From Linanthus parryae (Eukaryota; Streptophyta; Magnoliopsida; Ericales; Polemoniaceae), in NCBI GenBank assembly GCA_023055425.1, contig JALGPY010000001.1, positions 136,487,368-136,551,367 of the forward strand: a stretch of DNA of 64,000 nucleotides. The letters run 5' to 3'. The position numbers and the translations under genes were made by a program. Positions 34,393 to 47,726 of the stretch are shown here, one piece after another. The notes below the pieces were generated by a model, which was not told where the DNA came from, did not search any database, and was given only the letters and a program-made list of their open reading frames with translations. Numbering within the stretch: the stretch's first letter is position 1; every line of letters begins with the position of its first letter.

Positions 34393-35640
34393 CTAAGGTT
34401 TTTTTCCAAATACAAACACTCCTGAATCCTTACGCGGATTTCCTGCCACGGTGGATGATCTTGGAAAGCTAAATGGTGATGGATGATCACTTCCCTTGAT
34501 CTCACAGTATCTGAAAATCAACTGCTTGACTAATTTATTCTTTGGAAGTGCCAGCAATTCCTTGCTCCAAGTTGCACCTGCTTCGACATTTTTTACCCAG
34601 GTTTCAAAATGACCCCTCGGCCAAAGAGCTAAGGAAAACCTGCGTGTCTCCAAGAACTTGAAACATGCATCGAATTTCTTCTTGTATTGTTTATCAAATA
34701 ATTGTGTACCCTAGCAGATGACGTCAAATATTTAGGGGTAGGTGGCAATGTAATCAAGACCAATAGAAGTAAAAAGAAAAAAAAATGTGTATACTGCATA
34801 AATTCAAAACCCTACTAGTAAAAGTTTGTATGCTGTAACCAGAACAGGATAATGCTTTGTCACCGCCAGTTGAAGCTGCACAGAAATAGAAGATCAGTCG
34901 TAAGGGCCACTAGTTTCGTGTAAAAGTATGTGTCACGCCGCCATATGAAGTATAAACCCCCAATGCACTAGAGAGCATCTGATCATAACTAGGATTTTCC
35001 ACAAAACAATTAACGGTTAGGTAAATTTGATTTCATTGATGAATCAGTAACAATTCAATGACCTAACAACCCTAACTAACTATTTTTGCAGAAGTTCCAT
35101 GCCAATTACAGGTAACACATATCTACTATGTGTTAGATTTGATTTCTATATTCAAAACCAAAAGCACGATGAAGTTTCCATAACACCGTATCTTACGATA
35201 AATAAAAAAGGTAAAATTTCACCAAGATGCTAGGGAATGAGGTGGAGAAAGTGGCTGAGATGCAACATCAGGGACTTTGCCTCGGACCCAAAACCACAAT
35301 GGGTTGAGTGTAAATAACTCTTAGAAGCGCACAGGAGTAGCATACTTTTATCAAGATTCACAAGCTCCGAAGTGCTTACATTCAACAAACAAATTGTGAT
35401 CTAAGATCATTATGATAATTTCTAATCTGAAAATATGGCTTGATGGAGAAATAAATTTAGGGTAAACAATCATACAGAATCTGAAAATCCATGAAAGAAC
35501 CAAAAGAAGATATGCTTTTGAACGGAGAAATTGAGATGCAATCTGTAGCATATAGACCAGGAAGCAAACCTCTTCATATATCTGATCATTCAAATTAGTG
35601 CACATCTCAGACTGAACAAAACGTGCTGCATGCGTTGATG
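34393..35640 (-). pseudogene. Host repeat gene, module S
   Basis: Three exons: 35640-35570 (phase 1 in, 0 out; ends NDQIYEE), 34875-34816 (0 to 0; LQLAVTKHYPVLVTAYKLLL) and 34710-34434 (0 in, 1 out; CFKFLETRRFSLALW, WVKNVEAGATWSKELL). All are open, with GT-AG borders. If the last donor is not used, reading continues to TAG at 34393. This is the best preserved module. I do not recognise the family; the repeats look helical. Confidence 0.5.
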
Positions 35641-35887
35641 CTGCATGACAGAGAATAAATATATATCCATTATTAGCTGACTTACTACTGAAACTAGGGA
35701 AACACATCAACCAGACTACAATGGAAATGCCAATCTAGCGGCCTGAGAGAGAGAGAGAACAGTACGGCAGCTTTCAATATACCATAGGAGAAAGGTATGC
35801 AAAGAAAAAAGTTAAGAGGTACTGCACTTATGTTGAAAGAAAATAAAGACTACGAATTACTCAGTTACTTGAGGTGACTATAATCAC

Positions 35888-36898
35888 CTTCGCTTCTTAA
35901 GATCGGATTGCTTTGTTTGTTCATCACTTCAGGTACTTCCTCAGACTGATATCGAGTAATCATAGGATCTTTCATGATTTGTGCAACCCTCTTAAGTTTC
36001 TCCTCAAAATCCGCCCTGGATATACGGCTTATATCAGCTCTGGACGAAGACAAGAAGCACAAAGCCCTCTCAATATTAATTTTAGCCTTGTCGTACTTGG
36101 TGTCTGTTTTTAAGCTCTGTAGGGGAAAAAAATGATTGTCAGAAGATGGGGTATGGCCACTGGTGAAGAGGAAAGAAAACCGAGTTATGTTGCACCTGAG
36201 ACCACAATCTGTAGACATTCTTTTTATAGTTTGTCCAATTGAGACGAATACAAGTTTCTCAGGGATTTAAGCTGCAAACGATATCAAACAAATATTAATC
36301 AAAACTGACTCCATGTAAATTGTCAATTGTCAAGTTCCTGTAATGAGCTGCACACCGAGCACAAAAATAAAACCAATAGAATCCCTTCTTTCCAAATCAA
36401 TGGCTCTGAAATAGTGATGGTGTTAATACAACCAACATCTCCATACAAAATACATAAAGTTGGCGGCTGGCTCATTAGAAAATATCCTGTTCATCTTCAT
36501 GTCTTAAATACAAATTGCATTCTCATTTGTTCTTCGTGCCTCGCATTTCGCCGCGAAAGAACACAACTAAATGACAACCCCCACCCCCCCCAAAAAAAAA
36601 ACAAAAAAAAAACAAAAAACAAAACAAAAAACAAAAAAACAAAAAAAACAAAAAAACAAACAACAACAACAAGAGGAACCTCAAATGTGTTGCTTAGACA
36701 AATCAAAGATGGTTGCATATACATCTTAACGACGTGAAAAATACACAAACCACAAAAGAACACAACTAATGTCATGCAATAAGGTAAAGATGTAAACAGA
36801 GATGTCTGAGATATAATAGAAAGCAGAAAAGGATGTCACCTCTTGATGAGCAGGGGTAAGCCAATCAGCCTGGAAGAGGTGTGCGGGATCACTTAGTG
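35888..36898 (-). pseudogene. Host repeat gene, module R
   Basis: Exons 36898-36840 (phase 1 to 0; FQADWLTPAHQE), 36271-36196 (LKSLRNLYSSQLDKL, then TAA and one extra base compared with its 75-bp counterparts) and 36116-35888 (0 to 1; INIERALCFLSSSRADISR). The stop and extra base in the middle exon break this module. Neighbouring modules join it in matching phase. Confidence 0.5.
36577..36670 (+). repeat. C- and A-rich low-complexity tract
   Basis: A C run followed by AAAAAAC repeats, inside an intron of the host gene. Translations of it are meaningless. Confidence 0.8.
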
Positions 36899-37602
36899 CT
36901 GCAGGAAAGACAACGGAATAATAACATTTTTATATTTTTTAAACGAAACAGGAGGGATTTGTTGGAGGAATCTAACTTGTGGTTGGGTGGCATAACCCCG
37001 CCTTTTATTTGAAAATTGAATTCGGGCTCCCAACCCGTAAAAGACAATGTGGGGGGACATGAGGCCTGACCCGCTAGCTAAAAATGATTAACAAACTGAC
37101 CTCAGTGGGTCAATAGTTCTTAAGATCCAACTCTTCCTGCCTAAGGAAAAAAAAAAAAAAAAAAGAAGGAAGCTCCACCCGCTACAGAAAGCTATTAAAG
37201 GATGAAATCGAGCTCCCAACCCGTAAATGACAATGTGGGGGGACATGAGGCCTGACCCACTAGCTAAAAATGATGAACAAAAGGTCAAGATCTAACTCTT
37301 CCTGCCTACAAAGACTACAGATAGCAGAAGGAAGCTCAACTTGGTAAGCTCTGAAAAAGTTAACATGTGTGACCATGTGCCGCCAGAGCATCAGCAGAAA
37401 TTTGCAATGGGACAACGGAGAAGGTAAGTGGGTTGCTTCCGGAAGTATTATGTGGGGAAACTACAGTTGAGGTAGTATATTGTCTAGGAGAATTGAAACT
37501 AGCCCAACACAGTTGTTCTAACCGCACCGTGGAAGTCAACTAGGAATGAAGAACTCGAAAAAGAATGTTGACAAACTATGAAGCTAACAAAGGTAAATTT
37601 AC

Positions 37603-40131
37603 CGAATTCATGCTGCGAGCCGGGGTTCTGAACCTCTATGTGCGCTCCACCCTGAAGCATGGATACTTGGCAGTTGCAGCAAGGTGGTAGCAGTCGGTGC
37701 CAAAACTCATTTTTTATGAGCATCAAAAAGATGTAGCACTCAACCCTCGAGAGCTGGGACATGTCAGATCTCGACAATGTCATGAACTTGCAATATTCCT
37801 GCAGAAAAATTTTAGGTGCCTCATATCTAATGGCAAAGTCCTCATTCTGCAAAAAAAAGTACGCATCAAATCAAACATATGAAAACTTGCACATTAGTAG
37901 TGATTGACGACTGAATTTAAACAATTTAGGCACCTTGGATGACAAGCTACAGACTCTCTCATAGACTTGAAGTATATGTCCTGAATAATCGCGTTTTATA
38001 GATAGAAGCTGCCAAGGAAACGAAACCATTATCGATAATACCCTAACAGTAGACTGTAGCAGACGTAAATAATACATTGTACAATTCAGAGACGACAAAT
38101 AAAATAGTAAATGAATTAAATAAATCAAAGGATGACGGCAATCAATTACACAGAAATAGCACACTTGTTTTCCAGTTAGTCACGACTTGGAATATTCGTT
38201 TACATATTTGCCAAAGACGAGATTTGAATAGTGAAACAAATTTTCTTAAATGAATCGTAACATGTAAAGCTTCAAATACCATTTGAAAGTAGAGTGAATA
38301 ACACATCCCATAAAGCATATAGTAAACAGTACTGATGATCTACAGCCAAACAAAGCTCATATTTCAAGAAGTAGAAGAAATAATCAGGAACCCAAAATTC
38401 AAAGGAGAGCAATGAAACTGACTGAGAATTGTTGCCAGAGTGCGGGAAAGTTCCATATGTGGCTGGAAGAGGCAATAATTTTCAGCTCATATGGTCTAGA
38501 CTCGGTAAGAAATAGAAAACTCTGGAAGGACCTCATATTGAGTCAAAGTTCCATCTGTGGCTGAAACTGTCTTAGAATTGCAATAATTTTCACTGTAGCG
38601 TGAAAATTACTGTCTGAGAATTGCGTGAAAGTTCCATCGGTGGCTGGAAGAGGCATAAATTTTCACTGTTGTGTTACTAGTCAACTATACTCCCCTTCTA
38701 ATGGAATCTGCATATGTAGCAAATCTAGAGACATGATCTGTATTTACTAGTTATGGTGCCTGTATTGATTCTAACTTAAGTTAGACCCTATTAAAATAGA
38801 TTTCAAATCTCAAGCATGTACGATGTAACCTGGAAGAGATTCCGACATTCACTTCGTAAATTTCATCTTTTTGCTCATATGTAGGTTATCTTTACTGCTA
38901 CCTATTAGCCTATATACGTGTGGGTTCTCCTTAAAAATGAAACAATCTTTTGCCTAAACCCCCAAGATACAAGGCAAAAGTTGTTGCGCATTGGAGCTTT
39001 TACACTTCTGATAGTACAAATATTACTAAGCTTTGCACGAGGTGCAATCATTAACCTTGAACTGCAGCTTGCATATCATGTCATCGATCCCTGCCCTCAT
39101 ATTCTCCTATGAAGTCCCACTCCTCGCTCATACTACTTCTTCCCTCTCAATTATCCTATTTGTGTTCGTGTTTATCAACTCTTATTTTATCCATTTATGG
39201 GTGATAAAATTTCATAATATGTTCAAAGAGGAAATGACATGTCATACGCTCATAGCCTACACAGGGAAAGAAGAAAGGAAAAGTATAAAACAAAATCAAC
39301 TCAGTGAATCCAAGAAACCCAGCAAATAATCGATGGAGCTGAGTGGTATGTTGCTGTACGAGTGTGCCAAGGAAGAGAGAGAATGAAATATTTAATATGT
39401 GCTCGAGACAGGAGAGAGAAAGTAACTTCAGTGTGTTAACCTAATATTATTCCGGCCTTTCCAGGAACATCCATTGGCAAGTAAAATTACTATTCCCTTT
39501 GACTGTCCGGGCATGGACGGCATCCTACCCTAACAAAATTCTAGATTACCATCCCAATATGGAATAAATGTAACAAATCCAAGATTCAGTATGAATGCAA
39601 CACAAAGCAAACAACTCAGGACATGCATAATACTTGGCGCATAAATCTTTATACTATTTCAATTTGGATACGGCAATTTCTCGTAGTACTATTCAAATCA
39701 TCAAAACATAAAGTATGAACTAAATTTTTACTTGATAGTTTACAAATCCAACTTTGAGTGCATTCATAAGTTGAACTTCCATTGGGTGAAGAATGAACAA
39801 GGTTTCAACTTAAAAAGAAATAAACAAAAACCCTCTCTCTCCCCCTCTCCCCGAAATGGACAGGTACATTTGTAACCTGGTTCCTTATTCGAGGTTCATG
39901 ATAATATGTACTTGTAAGGGCTGCGACATCATAATTTAAAACTCGTTGCCAATGAACTAGAGGATGGAAATTCGTTAACGGCTACACAGAGAGAAATTAA
40001 AATAGACAATTAGCTGAAAAAAACATATATAAGACAGAGGAAATTTAATTGTCATAGACCGAAATCGGATACCTCTCGATGTGCCTCATCACGCCAGTCC
40101 TTCAACCTCACCCACTGACTCCGATATGCAG
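37603..40131 (-). pseudogene. Host repeat gene, module Q
   Basis: Exons 38008-37934 (75 bp, 0 to 0; LLSIKRDYSGHILQVYERV) and 37846-37603 (244 bp, 0 to 1; FAIRYEAPKIFLQEYCKF) are open with good splice sites. The first exon, ending at 40073 (LKDWRDEAHRE), has a clear donor but no acceptor in the right phase. An intron near 38450-38680 holds three copies of a short repeat. Confidence 0.5.
38430..38665 (+). repeat. Short dispersed repeat (AAAGTTCCAT-GTGGCTGGAAGAGGC)
   Basis: Three imperfect copies near 38447, 38547 and 38627, each linked to CAATAATTTTCA-like sequence, within the intron of module Q. Function unknown. Confidence 0.6.
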
Positions 40132-40394
40132 AGCCGCGAAGACAACATTATAATAAGTTTTAGGTAGCCTTATCCTACATGAATATATATAAGTATGTAC
40201 ATACAAGGGGATCAACCCAGGTACTAATTAAAACAATTATGACAAATATTGATATATCATACTTGCCCAAAACTTTGTAAAAGCTTTACACGTATATAAA
40301 TTCGATAAGGAAAATACAAGATAAATATTTTAATTATGATATGTATTAATTCAATGCTTTACATATAGATATTCTATGAGTGGACGTAAACTAC

Positions 40395-42100
40395 CAGATT
40401 CGCAATGCAAGCTTGGATTACTGAATGGGGCTTCTATCTTCACGTGTTGCTGAAGTTCCGGTATCTGTGACAGATAACTTAGAGAGAAGAGATGTTTTCC
40501 GTGCTCGTAGGTGTGAAGAGGAAACTTGAGATGAGCCAGGAATGAGCTGATGAGTCTCATAAGAATAAAGCATTTATTCTTAGAAAGCTGAGTAACATCC
40601 TCCTTGGACAGTGCCAAAAACTTCAGACATTCCTCCAGAAAAATTCTGGGAGCCTCATATCTGTCGGCGAACTGTGAGCTCTGATGGAGAACACATACAT
40701 AAGAAATCCTAAATAAAATAAATCCGTAGAAGTGGAAAAAGAAAAAAGAATGATGATACGTACTATGGATGACATTTCTCTTACTCTGACGAGTACGTCA
40801 ACCAGATCAACCACACACAAGTCCTTGATGAATAAGAGCTGCAAAAGGTATGAGATAATATGAAACTGCATATTTGATTTTCTCATTAAACTAATTGAAA
40901 CATCATAGGTACCGCGATGCATGTCAACTAGGATTAAACCTGAATTTCAGAAATAAAAATCAAAGTACCTCTGTATCCTTACTTAAACAGAATCTGTTCT
41001 AAAGGCTCGTTACTCTTACCTCTATAACCTTAAGTTGTTGCTTCAGTATTAACAATTATAATGTCGGAACATGTTCGAAATATTCATTTATAGCGACATC
41101 TAAGAACCATACGAACAGCCATAAATATTACTTGGTAAACATCTTCCTGACTACTGGCATTTGTTTGCTTTGAAGTTTTAGAAAAGGTTTCTGTTTGTTT
41201 AGAAAGAATCAACTGGTTTCTTTTAGCCCAAAGTGATTTTCAGATACATCAACACATTGACCATTAATTGATTTGTTCAAACAAATTGTTGCTTTAAACA
41301 TTTGCAGTAGTAGACTAGTTTGTAATTTATTTGCTTTAGAACAAAACATTTTGTTCGTAGTTCAGAGTTACGGAACCCGTAGCTTAAATTAGGTATTCTG
41401 GTCTCAATATGGAATACTTAAAATCCAGCAAGTGACGACCATTTACATAGTCTACAAGCACAATAATGGTATATCAGCATCGCCATAGCCATTGTACTGA
41501 TCTCCGTCAAAACAAGAATGCACATTGTAATTTCTTTCTCCTACTCTTGGTTGGTTTTTCATTTACTTTCCACACAATGATTAATATCGCTAGAAATCCG
41601 GCAGCGGTAAGAAAAATAAGGAACTCGATGACCCGATAATAATAGAACTCCACATTCAAAGAAACCGGAGACAAAGCTCATAACTTCACAGAGGAACATC
41701 ACAACTTGCTACATTTTAACCATCCACAAGATAGATTTTAGAAATATAATTCAAATACACACATCCCCGATTGGAAAGTAATAGAAACATAGTCAGTAAA
41801 GTGACTGTATGCATAGAAAAGCAGAAAAGAATGAAAAATATATTGGCACTAAAACAAGCACGAAAGACAGCAAAAATAGCTATGAAGATGCAGAAATCAG
41901 ATGCAAAGACATCGCCTACACCATGCTGTTTTAACCAATCTCTTCATTAACAAAAAAACATAGACAACAAATGTGACTACATTGAGAAAGAAAAATGACA
42001 AGAAACAGAACTTGAAAAACAGAAAAATACCTCTTCATATGCCAGGTTGTGCCAATCATCCATCATCACCACCGTGTTGGGATTCGGGAATGACTTGATG
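40395..42100 (-). pseudogene. Host repeat gene, module P
   Basis: Exons 42100-42031 (70 bp; MMDDWHNLAYEE), 40838-40764 (75 bp, 0 to 0; LLFIKDLCVVDLVDVLVRV) and 40680-40395 (286 bp, 0 to 1; FADRYEAPRIFLEECLKFL). The first exon is one base short of the 71 needed to keep frame, as seen in module S. The large intron between 40838 and 42031 is AT-rich and empty. Close similarity of its last exon to that of module Q shows duplication. Confidence 0.5.
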
Positions 42101-43835
42101 CTGTAGGAAAGACAGATAATGAAAGAGAAATTGGTCAATGGTAGTTGGTCAACAATTTGAAAAGAGCAGTGAACATTCATATTATCCGAATGAGCTGCGC
42201 AGAAAGTTATTTGGGACTGCCATTTTTAGTTACTACTGAAGACTGACATCCGGGCCAAATTAGTTTATGCTCATTATAATTGCAGAGAGAGGCAACTTAA
42301 AACATGCCAAAAAATAACCCCGAGCATCATCAAACATAAGACTCATTTCTGGAAAGCAAGATTGTATACAGAAATGCTATCTAAACTATATGCTTCTCTA
42401 ATTACACTTCGTAAATCAGTAAAATTGCAAAGATTAGAACCGTCTTTGGGCCATCTACACCAGTATACAAAGCACAGGTGATAAACACAATACAGCTACA
42501 GGTTGCAAACATTCTTAAAATATTAGACATGGGGCGGTCTGGTAAGCCCTTCAAGAAAAAGAAAATGTGTTTCATTCTTTAAGGTAAACACATAGATGAA
42601 TATTATACTTTTGTGAATAAAAAGTGTCGCGCAGTTGGTGTTAAGTTGAAGTGGACATACATGTCTGTCTGTATGACACGTCTACAACCCCTAGATTAGT
42701 GCATCCTTACTTCATAGTTGTAGTTCTTCGAGGACCAGGTAAGTAAGAAAATCTATAGCTTGCTACGGTTTGATAAAATTTCATTGACATGATGGGTGAT
42801 AAATTCAACAAAAAATTCAGTGTGGCATTCAATCCAATCCAGTCGAATAAGGGTTTTTACTGAAGTTAAATAAGGTTATTCACCTTCCCTTTTTTCCTCA
42901 ATCCTCAACTAATCAGGGATATTTTTTCTCCTCCCTGTTGCAGATTCGCGCCAAAATTGTTTCTTTCAAAATCTCTCCCTTCCTTATATGTTCAATTTGT
43001 CGCTTTGCACACAAAATATACATCATAATAATTCTCTTGGAGCACATATCACACGGAAAATTGGAAACCACTATCCATCGTTGCCGTATAAAAGAAAACA
43101 ATTGAGTTTCTAAGAATGTCAAGTCACTCGTGGATGGTCCCTCTCATGTCGTTTTACCCCCATTCACATTATTCCACACACAAAAGTGTATCGTAATGGT
43201 CTAAATTCTATAGATAAATAGAAAAAATGGTCACAATATAATTTGATGCCCATCACGTGCAGCATCCTAGTAAACACGAAACTGGTTGGAGTGTTTGTGG
43301 ACAACTAGAGAAGTTGAATTGTGCCTTTGAAGTAATAAAGAATACTGAAACCTAATAGCTACAGTTAAATACATGATTTCCATGATTGATTAATTTATCC
43401 GGCAATTACTAAGCCTAGAGTAAATACAACTACAACTTGCACTCTTCCGAGAGATCACATGCAGAAAACAGAAACCCAAATCTAGAATGAAATAAAATTC
43501 AATCAGAGAGACGGATTCAATTCAGTTTAAGAAAATAGAGAGCGAAACTAAAGATGCTTCATAGAGAGACAATCAATCCAACATGTTAGAAATGGAGATT
43601 TCGACCAACAGCAAGAGAAGACGAATCAAATTTGAGGAAGATTGTGAGTCATTGAGACGAAACAGGGAAAGATCAATGAACGAGTTAGTTAAGTGGCCTT
43701 AGAAGATGTAAGAAAGATTGATCATATTTTCGGACAAGGGTTAGGTCAGATGAAATGTTACGGACATTTTGAGGAAAATCCGGAAGAAGAAAAAGAAGAT
43801 CAGAGGACGGTGATAAGAAGGAGAAAGAGGCTCAC

Positions 43836-43860
43836 CGCCGGCGCCGGAGTTGGTATCCAT
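43836..43860 (-). CDS. First coding exon of the host repeat gene (MDTNSGAG)
   Basis: ATG at 43860, eight codons plus one base, then the donor G|GTGAGC. Its phase-1 end fits the phase-1 start of every module's first exon, so it can head the modular gene. The same exon, with a destroyed donor, lies at 25301. The gene product is unknown. Confidence 0.5.
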
Positions 43861-44500
43861 GCAAATGTTATGATGGCTTCTTCCGATTTCTTCGTCGCAG
43901 CGACAGCAAGTGGCTGGCACGCTTACAAACCACAGCAGATAAGTACTACTTATAGTGACAGTAGTAGTTAATATAAGAAGGCTTAATTGCTTAAGCGCTG
44001 TTTCGGACCTGGAACATAAGAGAGGAAAAAAATAGAAGGAAATAAATTTTTTTTTATTATGTACCATTAAATAGTAGTAATATTTGCAACTCTACCCTTC
44101 CAATATAAGTACCTACCTCCATTACCCCTACACCACACCATTGACGACTTACAACTTCGGACATAGTCTGGCTGGCCATTGGTCCAGTCCCGCCCCAAAA
44201 TTTTACGAGTTTAGGTTTATTAAATTTGACCCACTTTGGTTTGGGTTTGAAATATAAACATGCCCAACATATGAGTTTGGGCTTGAGTTTTGTCATTTAG
44301 GCCTAGCTTAGTTGTTTGTTGTGCGCTCTCTCTCTCTCTTTCAAGACACTAAAGATGTAATTAATTGTGACTATTAAATGTACAAAATAAATTGTAGTTG
44401 AGTAAACCTTTAAATTGTCACAGAAGCTCAGAATGTATATATTTCATATATGTTCACCTCCTATTGTTGGAGATGTTCTAGCATTCGTAGGCATCTCACA
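43861..44500 (-). promoter_or_regulatory. Upstream region of the host repeat gene
   Basis: Matches 25300-26890 of duplication copy 1. It contains AAGCCCA-type motifs, as in CCCAACATATGAG near 44260, but no clear TATA box. Likely promoter and leader of the gene starting at 43860. Confidence 0.4.
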
Positions 44501-44502
44501 TA

Positions 44503-44762
44503 CTACCTCCGTTTCTTCTCTATAGCACCAGTTTGACTTTTTGACTCGTATCTGGGTCACTTTGAACGGGTGATTTAGATAGCAAAACGATTAAATTTTT
44601 TGATAATTTTTTCACCGTGTTATAGAGCAGCTTTTACTCTACAACACCATGAAAAAATTATCAAAAATTTCAATCGTTTTGCTACCCAAATCACCGGGTC
44701 AAAGTGACCCAGTGAATAGTGGTAAAAGTCAAACTGGTGTGATAGAGAAGAAACGGAGGTAG
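44503..44762. mobile_element. Stowaway (Tc1/mariner) MITE
   Basis: 260 bp, TIRs CTACCTCCGTTTCTTCTCTAT and the matching ATAGAGAAGAAACGGAGGTAG, flanked by TA on each side. The two halves are complementary along most of their length, so the transcript would fold into a long hairpin. Copy 1 has the empty site at about 26888-26900 (CTCACATATTAGG). Confidence 0.92.
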
Positions 44763-44919
44763 TATTAGGGATGTCCTTGTGACTTTTAATTTTTAGGAGT
44801 GAACGTCTCTTTCTCTTGGTCTTAATAACGTTCTTATTGATTATATTGCACAGAGGGAACACTCTGGCATCTTCTTATGGAGACAACTTAGTACAGTACT
44901 TGTGTGATGACAAGAGGCA

Positions 44920-45205
44920 AAGGCTTGTAGGTTGGGTCAAGTGCCCCCCAAATTTTCTAAAATTTATAGATTTACCCTGCATTTTTAAAACAAAATTATA
45001 ATTGTGCCCATGAATTTATTATAAATATGGTCCTAAAAATTATAGTTGTGTCCCGACTTTCGGATAATTTATGCAAATAGAGCCTTTAAAGTTTACCAAA
45101 TTGCCTTAGGTCCTTAAAAAGTTACAAATGTATCCCCAATATAATTTTTCAGTTATAACTTAAATTCCCTACATTTCAGTTAGTCATTAAAAAATTTAAT
45201 ATGGC
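44920..45205. other. Insert specific to duplication copy 2, unclassified
   Basis: AT-rich sequence with GTGCCCCCC, GTGCCCATG and GTGTCCCGACTT words. It has no counterpart in copy 1, where a different sequence and the Copia element lie. No termini could be defined. Confidence 0.35.
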
Positions 45206-45209
45206 TGGA

Positions 45210-45912
45210 ATAGATGACTTACATGTTATGATATAGCAGGAACAACGATCTTCTTTCAAGCATCCAATCAAGGAGCATTCAAAGCGCTTCTCAACATCTA
45301 GCGACTTCCTGGAACAAGTTGGGACCATACATAACGCTAACATTGGTAAATTACAGTACATTAATCACAACACAAATCTTTTCTGAAAGTTATGTAAAGT
45401 TAGCTACATTTTTAAAACAACCCTTAAGTTTTAATCTTTCTTCAAACATCGAATCAAAGAGCATATGTAGCGCGCCCCAACTTCTAAGAATATTATGGAA
45501 TAAGTTGGGGTCAATACAAAATGCTTATAATGGCTGATCGTCATGCATAAATCATGATGCAGATATTTTTGAAAGTTATGTAAATTCAATTACACGTACA
45601 AGAACTCTCGGATTAAATTCGTTTATCAACCAGGTATATACAATTATCAAAAGAAATATAAATATGAAGAGTTAGGATTACCAAAACAGTGTGTAATCAA
45701 AAGAACATAAACATGCAACTTTTGAAACAAAACATTATCAAACTAAAATACCTCAAGTTGTACGGAGAGATGATGTCTAGCAAGAATCTTAATAATTGTT
45801 GATACGTAAGACAATCAAACAAAGAGAATCAAGTATTATCGAGAATTGAGATCTTACCTGTGAGAATTGTGAAAAGGAAAGCAGAGAAAGTGAGGCAGCC
45901 GCAACTTGACAT
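45210..45912 (-). ncRNA. Array unit 1, candidate structured transcript
   Basis: Leader exon at 45912 (CGGCTGCCTCACTTTCTC) with donor at about 45858, then two hairpins (45475-45510 and 45289-45324). After the second lies a strong donor-like GTAAGTCATC near 45213. A Cys-rich reading (CSLIGCLKEDRCSCYI) exists in one frame, but other units do not keep it. Coding or RNA function cannot be decided. Confidence 0.3.
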
Positions 45913-46334
45913 GGTTCAACTTAGATAACTCAATTTACCTATAGTTATTCTTATGTATACATATTAATAGCTGAAACCTAAATTGGGCCGACCCAATAAA
46001 CAAAGTCGTGTCATTTTTAACAATTAAAATAATCATAAGAGATTTTAAGGAATAAAATGTAACATAAAATATTAACTTTTGTAGGGGTTGGGCACATGCT
46101 TTTTTAAATTTGGACAGACCCTAGACAAATTTGTCAACCCAAATTATAATTACAGTTGGGCTTGTGAATAAATTTTGAATGGCAGGCTAATATACACTTA
46201 TATTGGTAAATCACCGTATATTAATGACTACACAATTTTTTTTAAAGTTATTTAAAGTTAGCTACATTTTGAATACAACAAACATAAGTTTAAATCTTCC
46301 TTCAAACATCGAATCAAAGAGCCTAGGAAGCGCG

Positions 46335-46810
46335 CGCCAACTTCAAAGAATTTTATGGAATAAGTTGGGGTCAATACAAACTGTTTATAATGGCAGATCG
46401 TCATACATAAGTCATGATGTAAATTATTTTGAAAGTTATGTAAATTTAATTAAAAATACAGGAACCCCGGGTTAAATTCATTTTATCAACAAGGTATATA
46501 CAAATTATCAAAAGAAGACATAGTATAAGGAGTTGGGATTAGCAAAAGGGCGTGTAACCAAAATAACATAAGCATAATCAACAGAACATGAACATACAAC
46601 TATTCGTGTAAATTTGAAATAAAATATTATCAAACTAAAATAATTAAGTTGTATCGAGCGATGATATCTAGAAAGAATCTTAATAATTGATGATTGTAGA
46701 TACGTAAGACAGTCAAACTAAGAGAATCAAGTGATATCGAGAATTGAGATCTTACCGGTGAGAATTGTGAAAAAGAAAGCAAAGAAAGTGAGGCGGCCGC
46801 AACTTGACAT
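46335..46810 (-). ncRNA. Array unit 2, candidate structured transcript
   Basis: Leader exon at 46810 with donor ACCGGTAAGATC kept, TATAAATA near 46870, hairpin 46335-46370 with stem changed on one side (CGCCAACTT). Confidence 0.3.
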
Positions 46811-47229
46811 GGTTCAACTTAGAGAACCCTAATTTACCTATCGTTATTTTTATGTATAAATATTTATAGCTGAAATTTAAGTTGGGCCAACCCAATAAAT
46901 AAAGTCGTGTCATTTTTAACAACTAAAATAATCATAAGAGATTTAAGGAACAAAATGTAACATAAAAAATTAACTTTTGTAGGGCTTGGTCGGGCACATG
47001 CTTTTTTAAATCTGGATAATCCCTAGACAAATTTTTCATCCCAAATCGTAACTTGTGAATAAATTTTTAATGAGAGGATAATATGCACTTATATTTGATA
47101 AATAAACGTACATTAATCACAACACAATTTTTTTTTTTAAAGTTATGTAAAGTTAGCTATATTTTGAATACAACAACATTCAATTTAAATTTTCCTTCAA
47201 ACATCAAATCAAAGAGCATAGGAAGCGTG

Positions 47230-47726
47230 TCCTAACTTCTAAGAATTTTATGGAATAAGTTAGGATCAATACAAACCGCTTATAATGGAAGATCGTCATA
47301 CATAAATCATAATGCAAATATTTTTGAAATTTATGTAAATTTAATTAAAAATACAAGAACCCTGAGTTTCAATTAGTTTTATCAACCAGATATATACAAA
47401 TTATCAAAGAAAACATAAAATAAAGATTTTTTTATAGAAAACATACTATAAAGAGTTGGGATTAGCAAAAGGGTTTGTAATCAAAATAACGTAAACATAA
47501 TCAACAGAACATGAACATCAAACTATTCATGTAAATTTGAAATAAAACATTAGCAAACTAAAACAACTAAGTTGTATTGAGATATTATATCTAGCAAGAA
47601 TTCTAATAATTGTTGATACGTAAGACAGTTAAACTAAGAGAATCAAGTGATTTCGAGAATTGAGATCTTAACGGTGTAAATTGTGAAAAGGAAAGCAGAG
47701 AAAGTGAGGCGGACGCAAGTTGACAT
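47230..47726 (-). ncRNA. Array unit 3, with compensatory hairpin
   Basis: Donor lost (GTTAAG). Hairpin 47230-47265 has TCCTAACTT on one side and AAGTTAGGA on the other: two base pairs changed on both sides against the consensus. Confidence 0.3.

Noticed and set aside
36497..36775. Phe/Val-rich or Lys/Asn-rich ORFs over the A-rich tract
   Set aside because: Low-complexity translation of an intronic homopolymer-like tract.
45176..45361. Cysteine-rich secreted peptide family in the tandem array
   Set aside because: The Cys-rich frame is open in unit 1 only; other units favour another frame or have stops, and the hairpin explains the conservation at least as well.
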